DNA of 64,000 nucleotides, from positions 25,936,602-26,000,601 of the forward strand of contig NC_136002.1 in assembly GCF_048128805.1 (NCBI RefSeq). The letters run 5' to 3'. The position numbers and the translations under genes are program-made. This document shows positions 1-12,544 of this stretch, piece by piece (positions within the stretch are counted from its first letter, which is position 1; every line of letters starts with the position of its first letter). The notes under the pieces are model-generated. The model made no database searches and had not been told where the DNA came from. It worked only from the letters and a program-made list of their open reading frames with translations. This DNA is from Centroberyx gerrardi. Taxonomy: Eukaryota; Chordata; Actinopteri; Beryciformes; Berycidae.

Positions 1-427
1 CCCACTTTGAGGAAATCAATCCTATACACTGATTGTAGAATATATTAGAAATATCTTGCCAATATTTACCCTTTGCAAAAAATCTTGTTTGAATTGTCTC
101 AAGGCTTCTTCTTTAACCCATCTCCTTCCCTACATCTACATCTCTCCTTCATAACTGATGCGGATTTAACAGGTTAAATCAATGAGGGCTTATAATTTTC
201 ACCTGGCCAGTCTGTTTCATGGAAAGAGCAGGTATTCCTAATATTTTGTACACTAAGTGCAACATTAGTTACAGTCTGTAAAAATGTCTACGTCTGTCTA
301 CGTTTATTCTACTGCTGCGTTTACTGTGAGTTGCTTTGGATAAGAACGCCTACAGCGCATATGCGAAGTGTAAACATTGGTACAATTTGACTTCTAGAGA
401 GATTTGTTTCAGGGAGTGAAAGCATAC

Positions 428-515
428 TTTGATCTCCTCAGCTCGCATCCCGTCCAGTAGGTAGCGCAGGAGCTCTTGGCTGTCTTGCTGCTGAAATCCT
501 TTGAACCTGGCGGCC
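428..515 (-). CDS. usp16: USP16 coding exon 8 (QQQDSQELL box)
   Basis: 88 bp between TCCCCAG and GTATGC. It encodes [20 protein letters not shown] and then MRAEEIK, the conserved second USP box. It is the last USP16 exon visible; bases 1-427 look like intron. Confidence 0.9.
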
Positions 516-3457
516 CTGGGGACGGGACAGGAGACCATCAACAATGTTTAATGCAACAGTACTAATATGTACGTTTTGAGCACAACTTAAGGCAGAATTC
601 TGACAACTGCACTCACTTTTTACAGACTTGTGCGAACAGCTCCCGAGGAGTCACCACACCCTTCTTGGTTTCCTGGATGTCATTGAGTAGCTGACACATT
701 GACAAAGTCAGGGATCCAGGCTGGTCTAACTGGACTACGATCGGCTCCTGCAATCAGAATGAAAGCAACGTTTTAAGTATAAATTAGAGCATACTAGCCA
801 GGAAATATCTACAATGTTTACAAGGAAACAATATGAAGAGATAAGAGCAACACACCAGATCTGAGGAGGCACCAGGTGTAATGTTAAGGCTCGTCTTCTC
901 TTCTGTCACTTTATTGAGAGTCCACCGTAAGAGCTGCGTTTGAGAGAGGTTCTGCAAAAGACAATGACAATGATTAATGACAAATCTAGAATCAGGGTTC
1001 CCACATCTTTTCACTAATGAAGTTCCCAAACTTTTCCATGACCCCTTAGCAAATTTCCATGACACAACTTTAATGAGACTGAATTAAAAAGTAACCATCA
1101 ACTACACTAACTTTAAGCGTTTCACTTTAAAATCAAGCATTTTAATATTATTTTCACTTTTGACTTTATAATATTATTTAAACACTTGATGGAGGTCTAG
1201 ACTGCTTTGGAGCCAGGCACAGCTTTGTTTTTTTTTTTTTTTTTTTTTTACATTTGACAGTATTAAAGAAAAAAACAAAACATTAGCTTCACAAATAAAA
1301 TTACATGAGTTTGCCAAAAATAATTTTTCATAACTTCTCCAGGCCTGGAAAATACTACTTTAAAACTCCATGACGTTTCCAGAATGAAAGTTAGGCACAA
1401 TTTTAACCAGAAACTGACATCCTGTGAGGTTCGTTCTTACCTGAATGACAGCGTTAAAGAAGCAAGTGTTTCCCAGATTGCTCAGTCCCTTTACCGAAAC
1501 CACACTGCTGCCTTCGGTGGTACTAGATTTTTGCGTTTTCACGACATTCTCTTTTCTGGTGTTTTTCTTTTGATTTTCCTTGTTTTCTTTGTCCTCATTT
1601 TCCTCCGTCTTTACAGTCGTCGTTTTCTGCTCTTCCTCCAACATGCTCTCCTCCACCTTGACCTCTACAATAATCAGACAGAACAGCGATAGCTTTCATT
1701 GCAAACATTTTGCTAGACAAAACTATCACACAATGATGTCAAACATTACTGTGGGACCTACCTGTCTGCGGTCTCTTTGTGGAGTCTGATGAGGTTTGCT
1801 TCTTTATGTTGGTCACCAACTGAGCCAAATGCCCAGTTCTGGAGTACTGGACCTCATCATCACATATGTAGCACCTGTGGGGATGACAACACATAAAAGT
1901 AAGGGAAAAGCCTCCAGATTTCAAATAAAATGTATGTAAGTCAGTAATTTTGCTTTTACTTCAGTAAATTTTTGCTGAAGTATTCTACTTAGCTACATTT
2001 TAACTCACATCCGTTACAGAGCACAGATTTTGTGGCTCTCCATCAGCAACAGAAACTGGATGAACATAAACTGACAAATTGTGGAGCCATTCACAGTGAA
2101 CAGTCAGTCAACAAAGAAGAGAAGAGTAATTTGGCTTTACTTTGTTTGTGCACTTTATTTTGTAATTTCCAATTTTTCCAGTTAAAGGATCAAGTTTGAA
2201 CTCTGCTCTCCTGCCCTTTTTAGAATTGCATGGATAAGATCACATGTAATAATGTTTTCTTTTCTAAAAAGTAACTCAGTAACTTTTACTCTGAGTCCAT
2301 TTTAAATTAGATACTTTTTACTTTTTTTTCTTTTACTTAAGTAGATTTTTACACTTTACTACTTTACTACTCTACTTTTACTTCTACTTAGCCTAAGTAC
2401 AATATTAGCAAAGTAACAATACTTCTAGTTGAGTACGACATTCTAGTATTGTTTCCACCACCGGCTATATGCTCGCACAACACTCCAACACACTCACCAC
2501 ACACTCCAGTTGTCCAAGCAGACCACCAGGCAATGCGGATCTGACCGAGGAGTCTCATAATGTTTGATTGCATGTTGGTTCTCAGAGTTACGTCCGCACC
2601 CCTAATAGAAAAGATGCAATTGGCCATCACTCATCTCTCAAATGATGCACAGTCACTTCATATGAACATTGTCAAACACAGAATAATAAATGGGTCAAAT
2701 AAGCTCACTCTGTGTCCACATTTCAAGCACATCCATATCGTTGGTGTTTCTTTTTCCTCTTCATCCTGTGGCAGGGCTGTGTTGGTACTCTCATCATCTT
2801 TACAGTCCTGGCAAACGGTCCAATTACAATTCCCAGTAGATTTCTTAAGAAAACTGTGGTCTATTCCCTTCTTAGTATGGCTGCAAGAGAGACCTAAAAT
2901 TATAAAAAGACATGGTGAGGCCAGTTCACATCTAGGCCTACTACAGTCTATCATATAATAGGGATGGGACGATGTATCTAAATTCAATATATTGCAATAC
3001 AAAAACGTGACAATAGTATCATGGGGCAGAGAAATGAATCGCGATATTAGCAAATTTTTATTCTGCTGCAGTAATCACAAATGAGACGGCTTGCCCATCA
3101 CAATTTCACAAGCTCTCCATTGAAATTATATTATTTGCACTTTGTAATGACATTTTTAAATTGTTGTTTACTATCAAGCCAATGCCATTGCTAGAAACAT
3201 TTGTGGCTCAGAGATAAACATAATTATGCACGCTCATACATTTGATATATTACTCATAATTTTCCTATATTACATCGTATCGTGATTGTATCAAATCGTG
3301 AATCCCATATCGTGTATTGAATCGTATCGTGAGATAAACATATTGCCCCATCCCTATAACATAACATGAAAATGACCATTATAGTTGATTATTTACCTGG
3401 CAGATCAGTGTCATCATCCTCTCTGGAAGTCTTGTCCTTCCCCCTTTTCTTCCCCAT
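428..3457 (-). CDS. usp16: USP16, 5' part of gene (8 coding exons, C-terminal part off window)
   Basis: Ubiquitin-specific protease that, in mammals, removes ubiquitin from histone H2A and acts in mitosis and chromatin regulation. Joining the eight exons gives about 334 residues from [10 protein letters not shown] ZnF-UBP domain spans about residues 23-125 (ligand pairs in CQDC, CLKCGH, GCGRN, DPHC and CYIC). A Lys/Glu-rich linker follows, then the Cys box [16 protein letters not shown] with catalytic Cys near residue 222, then [20 protein letters not shown]. All junctions are GT-AG and phases agree throughout. The paralogue USP45 is less likely: the MGKKR start, the [11 protein letters not shown] form and the head-to-head RWDD2B neighbour all point to USP16. 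The His box and remaining catalytic core lie beyond position 1. Introns contain dispersed repeats. Confidence 0.93.
617..747 (-). CDS. usp16: USP16 coding exon 7
   Basis: 131 bp between GATTGCAG and GTGAGT. It contains [20 protein letters not shown] and [18 protein letters not shown], colinear with the USP16 segment that reads [19 protein letters not shown] in mammals. Confidence 0.9.
856..951 (-). CDS. usp16: USP16 coding exon 6
   Basis: 96 bp, phase 0 at both ends, between TTTTGCAG and GTGTGT. It begins [19 protein letters not shown], continuing the helix after the Cys box; family members read NLSQTPVLRELL here. Confidence 0.88.
993..1384. repeat. Teleost dispersed repeat with 'ccatgac' motifs, in USP16 intron
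   Basis: It begins CAGGGTTCCCACA and contains repeated TTCCATGAC and a late AGGCCTGGAAAAT block, a pattern I associate with an abundant teleost hAT-like non-autonomous element. The right inverted terminus is not recognisable, so it looks truncated. It includes a poly-T run near 1228-1249. Shorter relatives appear at about 33705-33770 and 37526-37620. Confidence 0.5.
1441..1664 (-). CDS. usp16: USP16 coding exon 5 (linker and catalytic Cys box)
   Basis: 224 bp between ATTGTAG and GTAAGA. It begins with an acidic/basic low-complexity linker of repeated Glu, Lys and Asn, and ends with [18 protein letters not shown], the C19 peptidase Cys box. The catalytic Cys is inside NTCFF. Confidence 0.93.
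1762..1874 (-). CDS. usp16: USP16 coding exon 4 (end of ZnF-UBP)
   Basis: 113 bp between CCCACAG and GTAGGT. It encodes [20 protein letters not shown] and then a Lys/Ser/Thr-rich linker. CYIC gives the last zinc ligands, and the first base completes the Trp codon of the previous exon. Confidence 0.9.
1940..2466. repeat. hAT-like teleost repeat rich in ACTTTTACTT, in USP16 intron
   Basis: Contains many ACTTTTACT and TTACTTAAGTAGATTTTTAC units and ends GTTTCCACCACCG. This is the right-end signature of the element that is complete at 63487-63952 (CAGTGGTGGAAA...TTTCCACCTCTG). The left end could not be fixed. Confidence 0.5.
2498..2601 (-). CDS. usp16: USP16 coding exon 3 (ZnF-UBP, middle)
   Basis: 104 bp between CTATTAG and GTGAGT. 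It encodes [18 protein letters not shown] and ends at DNWSVW (split codon). It holds the GCG, HAIKH and PHC zinc-ligand segments, colinear with mammalian USP16. Confidence 0.9.
2709..2893 (-). CDS. usp16: USP16 coding exon 2 (ZnF-UBP, first half)
   Basis: 185 bp, entering in phase 1 and leaving in phase 0. It carries [16 protein letters not shown], then CQDC and CLKCGHR, the first zinc ligands of the UBP-type finger. It is flanked by TTTTAG and GTGAGC. Confidence 0.9.
2963..3358 (+). mobile_element. MITE with TIR ATAGGGATGGG, copy 1
   Basis: About 396 bp starting ATAGGGATGGGACGATG and ending CCCCATCCCTAT, so the outer 11 bp are inverted repeats. The interior is AT-rich with many ATCGTATCGTG-type words. 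An inverted, diverged second copy lies at 45253-45590. It is non-coding and inserted in USP16 intron sequence. Confidence 0.6.
3397..3457 (-). CDS. usp16: USP16 coding exon 1 (start codon)
   Basis: Encodes [20 protein letters not shown] and ends phase 1 at a GTAAAT donor. The ATG sits just downstream of an apparent acceptor (TTTAG followed by GTGAAA), so a 5' UTR intron is likely. A GTGAGT donor near 3683 could end a non-coding first exon. The basic start matches the USP16 family N terminus. Confidence 0.9.
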
Positions 3458-4379
3458 TTTCACCTAAACCAAATGTGGGATGTATATAGATCAGCCATAG
3501 CAATGATCCGAGCTAGCTCAGCTAACACACAGGTTATACAAACGGTGCCAAAGTATCTATGTTGCTTAATATAACTAAGATAGCAAACGTTAGCTGCCCA
3601 AATTCTACTTTGAGCTAAGCAAGATCATGAAGATAAATCAAGCTCTGTAAACGCAAACCATCATCATGGTCCAGTCAACTCACACTCACAACAAGGAGCC
3701 TAAATCCTCACAGTCTTCAGTTTCTTTTTCTCTGTGTGGCACAGATCTCTAATCCAGGCATATTCAACTTAGTTCAGTGAAGACATCAGTAGAGCGAAAA
3801 CCGTCGGGAAATTAAAATCTGGTTGGACAAACAACGCAAAAACGCATAGAAATCACTCCATGATGTGGCAAAAATACCCCCTGCTGACATAATGGTTACA
3901 ACCGAGGAATAAAATGTGGTGGTGCTGCTGTTTCTGATGTTCCGTGTGTCCCGGTTGGTACGTCCGTTTCCTGCGTGCGTCGTCTAAAACAGTCCGGGTG
4001 GAAACAAGCTGGAAGACAGATTTAGCTGAAGCAGAGCAACGTGTTGAAGTGGTTGAACTCAGGCTGCTTCGCTGGGACAATTCATCTCTTTCTATATATA
4101 ATTTAAAAATATATTTGTTTTTTATTAATATCGTCTGTGTACTTGACACATTTCAGACTTTGCAGCGCCGTTTTTGATTTTAAACGGGAAAGCTGGTTAA
4201 CTGAAAAATAACCTTATGTTGTGTTAGCCTAGCTGTAAATATGGCTGTAAAAATACCTGATAGTGCAATGTGAACACTGTCCCATTGGTTGTGGGAAAAG
4301 ACTGCTCTGCACTGCTATCTTCTCTTGACACTAGTAAAGTAGTAGTAAAGAGTCCTTTTTTTGCTTCATCTTTGTCAAG
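3458..4379. promoter_or_regulatory. Bidirectional promoter region between USP16 and RWDD2B
   Basis: 922 bp separate the two start codons of these divergent genes. The human orthologues are also head-to-head. The part near 3950-4060 is enriched in CpG relative to the flanks. I see no clear TATA box at a useful distance on either side. A 5' UTR exon for USP16 may end at a GTGAGT near 3683. Transcription start sites cannot be placed from sequence alone. Confidence 0.65.
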
Positions 4380-7346
<2,967 letters not shown>

Positions 7347-8928
7347 AAGTTAGACCTGAAGAATTATGATATACAGGTATTTGACTGGTGCCTTGTCATG
7401 GAAATGATTTTTTCCTGAAAATGTGCATTACCATGTAGAAATGTATGGTGCAGTGGAATGCCTTCATTACCTCTATACATTTTACGAATCGAAGCACACA
7501 TTTCTTACCATCATGTGCCTGATAGATTGAAATAAATGAACCAACTTTTTATGTATCTTGCTTAGTTGTTGCAATACAACTGGACTTCAGTGTCAGTGGG
7601 ATAGAAGGCGCAGGAAACGTCAATCAAACAGTAAAAAAACAGGCCTGTTTTTCAAAACTAGCATTAATAAGCTGCTCCTTCGAGAGCCGTCTCAAGGATT
7701 GTAGTGCTAATGACTTCCCCAGTTTGATTTGTGATTTTAATATTATGTGCCACCACATCACCTTGCCTTAGGTGTTTTTTTGTTGATTTTTTTTCCTGAA
7801 ACGGCAGCACTGCAAATTAATGCCCAGAAAATATAGGATTTTCAGGTCTGATACCGAATTAATAATTGATGAATATAGTCAACAGTATGCAGGATACTAG
7901 ATAAAAGATTTAAAGAAATACATCTCCATGGTTGGCATCCCTCAAATTTGTCTCAGAAGGATTAATTGTGAATAATTGTGGATTGCACTTACAATTAAAA
8001 TTTGTGGTTACTCAACATGAATCTTAATCATAGCCCACCCAAGACCAAAATAGAATTAAAACGCATCAATATAGTGGATTTTTATATGGATTTTTTTCCC
8101 TCCAAGGTTCATCTGTAAATGTGATCTTATTAAAAATCTGATTATTTATGCTTATTTTATTATTATTATGTATTTATGAGTGAAATGCACCACATGTGTA
8201 AATAGGCATATATCTTTAAGGGCTGATAATATTGGTGCTACATACACAACATGATACACACCAATATATCAATCAGACCCCACAGCAGGTTGAAAATGAT
8301 GATACTTGTAAGATTTGAGTGTGGTCTTGCACTACTTCTAATGCTTTGGAAAATGAACTCTAAGCATATGAGAGTCCAGAGCTTCTTTCAAATTGTGATA
8401 TTTTCGCGACAATTGATGAAAACTGGATTCTAGTATTTTTCAGAGATTGACACTGGGACATGTAGTTTTAAATGAGGACTGTACTGGACAAACGAAGGGT
8501 TTCTGGCCACCATAAAGTTCTATTATTTAAACAAAATTACAGAGATTCAAAATTTGAGATAAAACGATACAATAGTTAGTTACAGCCATTGTAATGAGCC
8601 TATTTGCAAATATGTTTAGGCCTAAATTGTCCACCAGATGGCAGCATTATATCATCAAAGTTGGGAAATATGAACACTTTGTTTTAAACACCTGATTTGA
8701 TTTCACATGCTGATTATGACATTTTAGATTTTAAATAGTATTTTGTGATGTTAACCTAATGATTTGTATTTACAAAAGTGCAATTATTTCTAATAAAAGC
8801 ATACCATACTATTCATTTTATTAAAAATGATTATTTCATCTGTGACTTGGATCACACAAGAATGTTTTGATGTTTGAAATGCTTGACTGTCTGGCATATT
8901 TCATGCAGATTAAAGTCATACAACAATC
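7347..8928. other. RWDD2B 3' UTR and AT-rich intergenic DNA
   Basis: After the polyadenylation signal at 7531 I see no exon, RNA gene or recognisable repeat. It is AT-rich sequence with short chance open frames only. Confidence 0.5.
7531..7536 (+). terminator. rwdd2b: RWDD2B polyadenylation signal
   Basis: The first AATAAA on the plus strand after the stop codon, 185 bp downstream, followed by a T-rich stretch. Usage is inferred. Confidence 0.6.
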
Positions 8929-9519
8929 TTACAATGTAAAAAGGCAGTGGACGTCATATCTGTCGAGCCCCATGGTGGCCCTGTACATTTTGCAGTGGAT
9001 CTGGAAAAAAAAAACCACTCCCATATGGACACATAGCAGCTCTTTTTCGCCACCAGCAAGGAGTGTCAAACCAATAGAGGCCATTAATTCCTCTGTGTTT
9101 AATGCTCTGTTGCTGTTCACCCTTCTAAATCGGTGCATTTGAGCGCCTCTTCAGTGCTGAACATCTCCCAGGCATCTTTTGGAGACACAGCTGCTGGACC
9201 CGCTACAGGCTGCAGCTACTCAGGATGTCATGGGTTCTTGCTCTGCTCACTCCAATAAAAACCCCTTCTGACACAGTCGATTAGACTGATTCTGACTCTC
9301 CTCTCCAGAAGACTCATCAGGAAAGTCTGTTTGTTTATAGGAGAGCCCGACTCCCAGGTCCATAACTCCAGCTTGTCCCGGTCTCTCATAGTCCAGATCA
9401 GCAGCATCAGAGATTTCAGACTCTGATCTCAGATCTGGTATCTGGTCCTCAGTCAGCATCTCTATGATCGTTTCTGTTGTGTATCTGGAACTATTGTGAG
9501 CAGCTGGATGAAGAAACAC
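8929..9519 (-). pseudogene. piggyBac-type transposase remnant (N-terminal part, broken)
   Basis: Three pieces read in order on the minus strand. The first (9519-9247) is acidic, with TTETIIEMLTEDQIPDL and ESEISDAADLDYE, like the acidic N terminus of piggyBac/PGBD transposases. The second (about 9190-9130) has DAWEMFSTEEALKCTD, comparable to the DAWxxFFT segment. The third (about 9120-8929) has LNTEELMASIGLTLLAGGEK and MYRATMGLDRYD, comparable to the EELxAFxGLLLLxG and FRxTMSRxRF segments. Stops and frame changes separate the pieces, and the DDE catalytic core was not found. A piggyBac-like terminus with TTAA lies upstream at 10282. Confidence 0.62.
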
Positions 9520-9989
9520 AAAAGAAAGAGAATACTTTTAAATGCACTGCAATCAATCAGTTGAGATGCATTCATCAATATGTGGCTATAACTGAACAGT
9601 ATTCCATAAATAACAAGCTTTAAGTGCATCTGTCAACAAGTAGGTCTTTAAACTATTCTATTCTATTATTTTCTATTGTAGTAAGTTCAACAATACATCC
9701 ACAGCAGCTATCTAGCTAGTAGTTGTGCACATAATTGTTTCTCTCTATAGTAAAGGATATGAAAGCATTATGCAACATTATCTATCACGACATCAAAAAT
9801 GTAAAATATAAAAAATGGAAAGCAGAAAAAGTGCTTCAGTGGGAATTAATATTAAATGCAAAATTGAACTTACTTATATTAGATGTGTAAAGCACTCTTG
9901 CAGAGTTGTGAAATTGTCACGTCAAAAAGTGCAAGGTCAAAGGTTCCTATCAAAAAATAAATCAAGAATGAGATATTTAATGATAAAAT

Positions 9990-10285
9990 TGATTTTAAAA
10001 GAAACAACCAGCTGGGTCAACTTGACTCATGCAGTGCATCACGTTCAATACGAAATGTACAACTAATTTTTGACCCATGTTATAGGAAGTTGGAGTAGTA
10101 ATGCAAAAACTATTTTTTACTTATAAACTAACAAATTAGAAATGTCACCAACAATTTGTGGACGTCAAAATGAAATAGTTGAAGAATTCCTTGAATATCA
10201 AATGATGAAACTCATTGATTGCAAATATATCATAGAAACACTAAGCCAGGTTATTTTTGACCCAGGTTATGCATCAAAGGGTTAA
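9990..10285 (-). mobile_element. Terminal region of the piggyBac-like element with TTAA target site
   Basis: On the minus strand the boundary reads TTAA then CCCTTTGATGCATAACC, the expected piggyBac layout of TTAA plus a CCY-initial terminus. The word TTTTTGACCCA is repeated internally near 10067 and 10254 (plus strand), as subterminal repeats would be. Together with the broken transposase at 8929-9519 this suggests one decayed element reading right to left. The other terminus was not found with certainty. Confidence 0.5.
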
Positions 10286-11424
10286 TAAAGCAATACTTTG
10301 AAAAACAAAACAGGCATATCATTTGGTTAATGTTGGTATATTATATTACTGGCAAAAGATTGTGCATGGGCTTTGCAAGTTTGAATATAATAGAGCTGGA
10401 GCTAGTTTAAAATCACCAAAATCCTCCTTCAGTCTTCTGTTATAATTGCATCAGTATTTCTGCCTGTACTGCTGCTGAGTATCTCTGGTCTTACAGAGCT
10501 GGTATTATCTGGGCACTTGTGGATTTTATATGTCATCAAGTACGCAAGTTGATATAAATTATTTAGAATGGTCCGTTCTTTTCTTAATTTAAATATCAGC
10601 TGCATTTTAATGTGTTGGTTTCTATTATTTAATACAGCTATAATATAGCAATGGTCTATGGAATATAAACAGCCTACTTGTGTAAGGAATCACTTGTATA
10701 GACTCTTTCAATAAAGACAGAATTGGTTTTACTCCGCACCTTTAACTGGTTTTATTCTACACACACAGATAACTCTCAAGATGTTTCATACTATTGATTT
10801 TCTCTTTCATTCTGTCTGGTGAATAATCTACCTCTTCAACAGCCATAACTATCAAACAGCTGCAGACATAAAGAACGGTCCGGCTCCTGACGATTTACCA
10901 GAAATGGCTTCTTTTGCTAATTCAAAGGAAATATGTAGAGAAATGTTTGAGTTATGGCTTACTGAAAAACTCTGAGTGCCTTTTTGCCCACTGTTGCACA
11001 CCGTGAATGTGACGAGAGACAATTCCCCTGTCCTCTTTCCTCATTCCTTGGGTAACTGAACTGATGAGTAGCACTTGTGAGGTTCCAGCACAAGATCCTG
11101 ACATCGCTAAGAATGACTGTCGTTCCAACTAAATCTATGATAAATTTGTGCTATGAGCTGTGGCTATGAATTACTAAGCAGAAAATGTCAGTGGGCTTCC
11201 TTAGTCAAAGCCACCTGCTCCCTTTGTCAGAAGACCAAGCCCATTACTGACATGTTGTTTACGGTACTTTTCCCTCTCATCGTCTATAATATAATACTGA
11301 ACATGGGGACGGGAGCAGTGTTATTGACCTGCAGACCAATCCTCAACAGTTATATCGTCTAATAAAGGATGTTTCACGCGCTTCAGCCTTTCCAAACAGG
11401 GAAAACAGGTGTTTTGACAGAATA
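10286..11424. other. Intergenic DNA without recognised features
   Basis: AT-rich sequence. A 37-codon open stretch near 10858-10972 (plus strand) is too short to assign. No RNA gene or clear repeat boundary was seen. Confidence 0.4.
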
Positions 11425-11440
11425 GGTCATGAAAATTCAT

Positions 11441-11481
11441 ATGCTCTGATGAAGGCTGTATAGGCTGAAACGCATCAGCAT
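11441..11481 (+). ncRNA. Hammerhead-ribozyme-like motif 1
   Basis: 41 nt. Stem I ATGCT/AGCAT pairs perfectly. The core CTGATGA is followed by stem II AGGCT-GTAT-AGGCT (four of five pairs), then GAAA, then CGCATC with the predicted cleavage after 11476. Stem III is minimal, and CGCA would be CGCG before CpG deamination. This is the order and spacing of a minimal type I hammerhead. Activity is untested and the stem II mismatch may weaken it. Confidence 0.5.
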
Positions 11482-11661
11482 TATTGTGTTTGTGCCAATA
11501 AATTCACATGAAAAGTGAGTATACTCTGCCATACTACTTTTATTTTTGGATGTGCTAGTTTTTGTCTAAGTTCAGTGTTTTTGGTTAAGCACTCCAATCA
11601 AGTCTACTTTGGTTGATGCACACTTCAATTTCAATTATATGCTTAATTTATCAAGTGCAAA

Positions 11662-11702
11662 TGACTAACGTTTCGATTAACCCAGCGTCTTCATCAGAGT
11701 CA
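11662..11702 (-). ncRNA. Hammerhead-ribozyme-like motif 2
   Basis: 41 nt on the minus strand. Stem I TGACT/AGTCA pairs perfectly around CTGATGA, a 16-nt stem II region beginning AGACGCTGGG, GAAA, and CGTT before the predicted cleavage. Stem II pairs poorly here (only the outer GA/TC), so this copy is probably inactive. Stem III is nearly absent, as in minimal hammerheads thought to work as dimers. Confidence 0.42.
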
Positions 11703-11946
11703 AACAGCAATGGCAATGACACAGAAGTTTAAATAGCTTCCTCTTTTAGAGCCGCAGCCCACTGATAGGTTAAGAAGGAGGGGAGGGGCGTAGACACCTG
11801 GCCAATACAGTGACAGCACTCCACAAAATACAAATAAACAGGAACAAACCAATATTATGAAAAGTAAACAATATTCTATGCATATAATACATAGAATGCT
11901 CTTGGCTCTAGGAGAGGAGGCTATTTACACTTTTGCCATTACAGTT

Positions 11947-11987
11947 TGACTCTGATGAAGATGCTGGGTGTGTCAAAACATTAGCCG
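11947..11987 (+). ncRNA. Hammerhead-ribozyme-like motif 3 (decayed)
   Basis: Inverted homologue of motif 2. TGACT and CTGATGA are intact. Stem II GATGC/GTGTC pairs with two G-U wobbles around a TGGGT loop. Core GAAA has become AAAA and CGTT has become CATT, both CG-to-CA changes. The 3' arm of stem I reads AGCCG instead of AGTCA. Confidence 0.38.
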
Positions 11988-11995
11988 TTGCACTC

Positions 11996-12310
11996 AGGGG
12001 CGGACGTAGTGATTTGGGGGCCCTAGGCAAAGGCAAGCATGGGACCCCCTGAATCCCAACCCTCACCCTTTTCACTACATCTGTAAAATTGTGGCAATAT
12101 TTTGCTAGAAGTCAAGTGGAAAATAGAGTAGACTGAGTAGGGAAGGGGTGTTGGCCTCAATTGACTCAATTTGGTGTTTGTCAATAAGGAGATTATTTTA
12201 AATTAAAAAATAAACTGATATTAGTTGATATTCTTGTGTTTTTGTGGGGCCCTCTGGCTACCAGCGCCTAAGGCAGTTGTTTACCTTTGCCTAAAGGTAA
12301 GACTGCCCGT
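11996..12310. mobile_element. Nested MITE (AGGGGCGGAC / CTGCCCGT ends) with 8-bp TSD
   Basis: Inserted in the right arm of the 11425-12350 block. TTGCACTC is duplicated at 11988-11995 and 12311-12318, and the termini AGGGGCGGACG and ACTGCCCGT are imperfect inverted repeats. Removing it restores the arm to match its partner at about 11640-11665. An 8-bp duplication fits the hAT superfamily. Non-coding. Confidence 0.7.
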
Positions 12311-12544
12311 TTGCACTCAGTAAGTTAAGCATATAATTGAAACAGTATGCTCCGACTATATCATCTTTTTTGTTATGTGAGCCCCGTCCCTGGGCCTCTT
12401 TATTCTCTATCCTCACTTTCTTTCACTAATAGAAATGCAAGCTCAGATAGTCATATATAAAGCGACTTTCTCCCTCTTTTCAACTACAGATTGAAGGGAG
12501 GAAAATTGAAGGAAAATAACAATTTACCTCAGCCTCAACCACCT

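Larger units (their letters stand above)
11425..12350. mobile_element. Inverted-repeat block of probable Penelope-like origin
   Basis: Arms about 11612-11706 (minus) and 11943-12350 (plus) are inverted copies: each reads GTTTGACTCTGATGAAGA then, further on, TTAAGCATATAATTGAAA. The plus arm is interrupted by a 315-bp MITE at 11996-12310. Both arms, plus a related unit at 11441-11481, carry hammerhead-like CTGATGA...GAAAC cores. Penelope-like retroelements are known to carry minimal hammerhead ribozymes in terminal repeats that can be inverted, so this is my preferred reading. No reverse transcriptase or GIY-YIG sequence is seen here. Confidence 0.45.

Noticed and set aside
1..3457. USP45 as identity of the left gene
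   Set aside because: The N terminus (MGKKR), the [11 protein letters not shown] variant and the RWDD2B neighbour match USP16; USP45 differs at these points.
9247..9519. Acidic 90-codon frame first considered as a class II cytokine receptor tail exon
   Set aside because: No transmembrane or fibronectin exons upstream, and the downstream peptides on the same strand fit a piggyBac transposase in order, which also explains the acidic N-terminal piece.
10858..10972. 37-codon open stretch (IKNGPAPDDLPEMASFANSK), considered as a retroelement reverse transcriptase piece
   Set aside because: Only loosely like an RT PGPD segment, too short, and no further RT motifs beside it.
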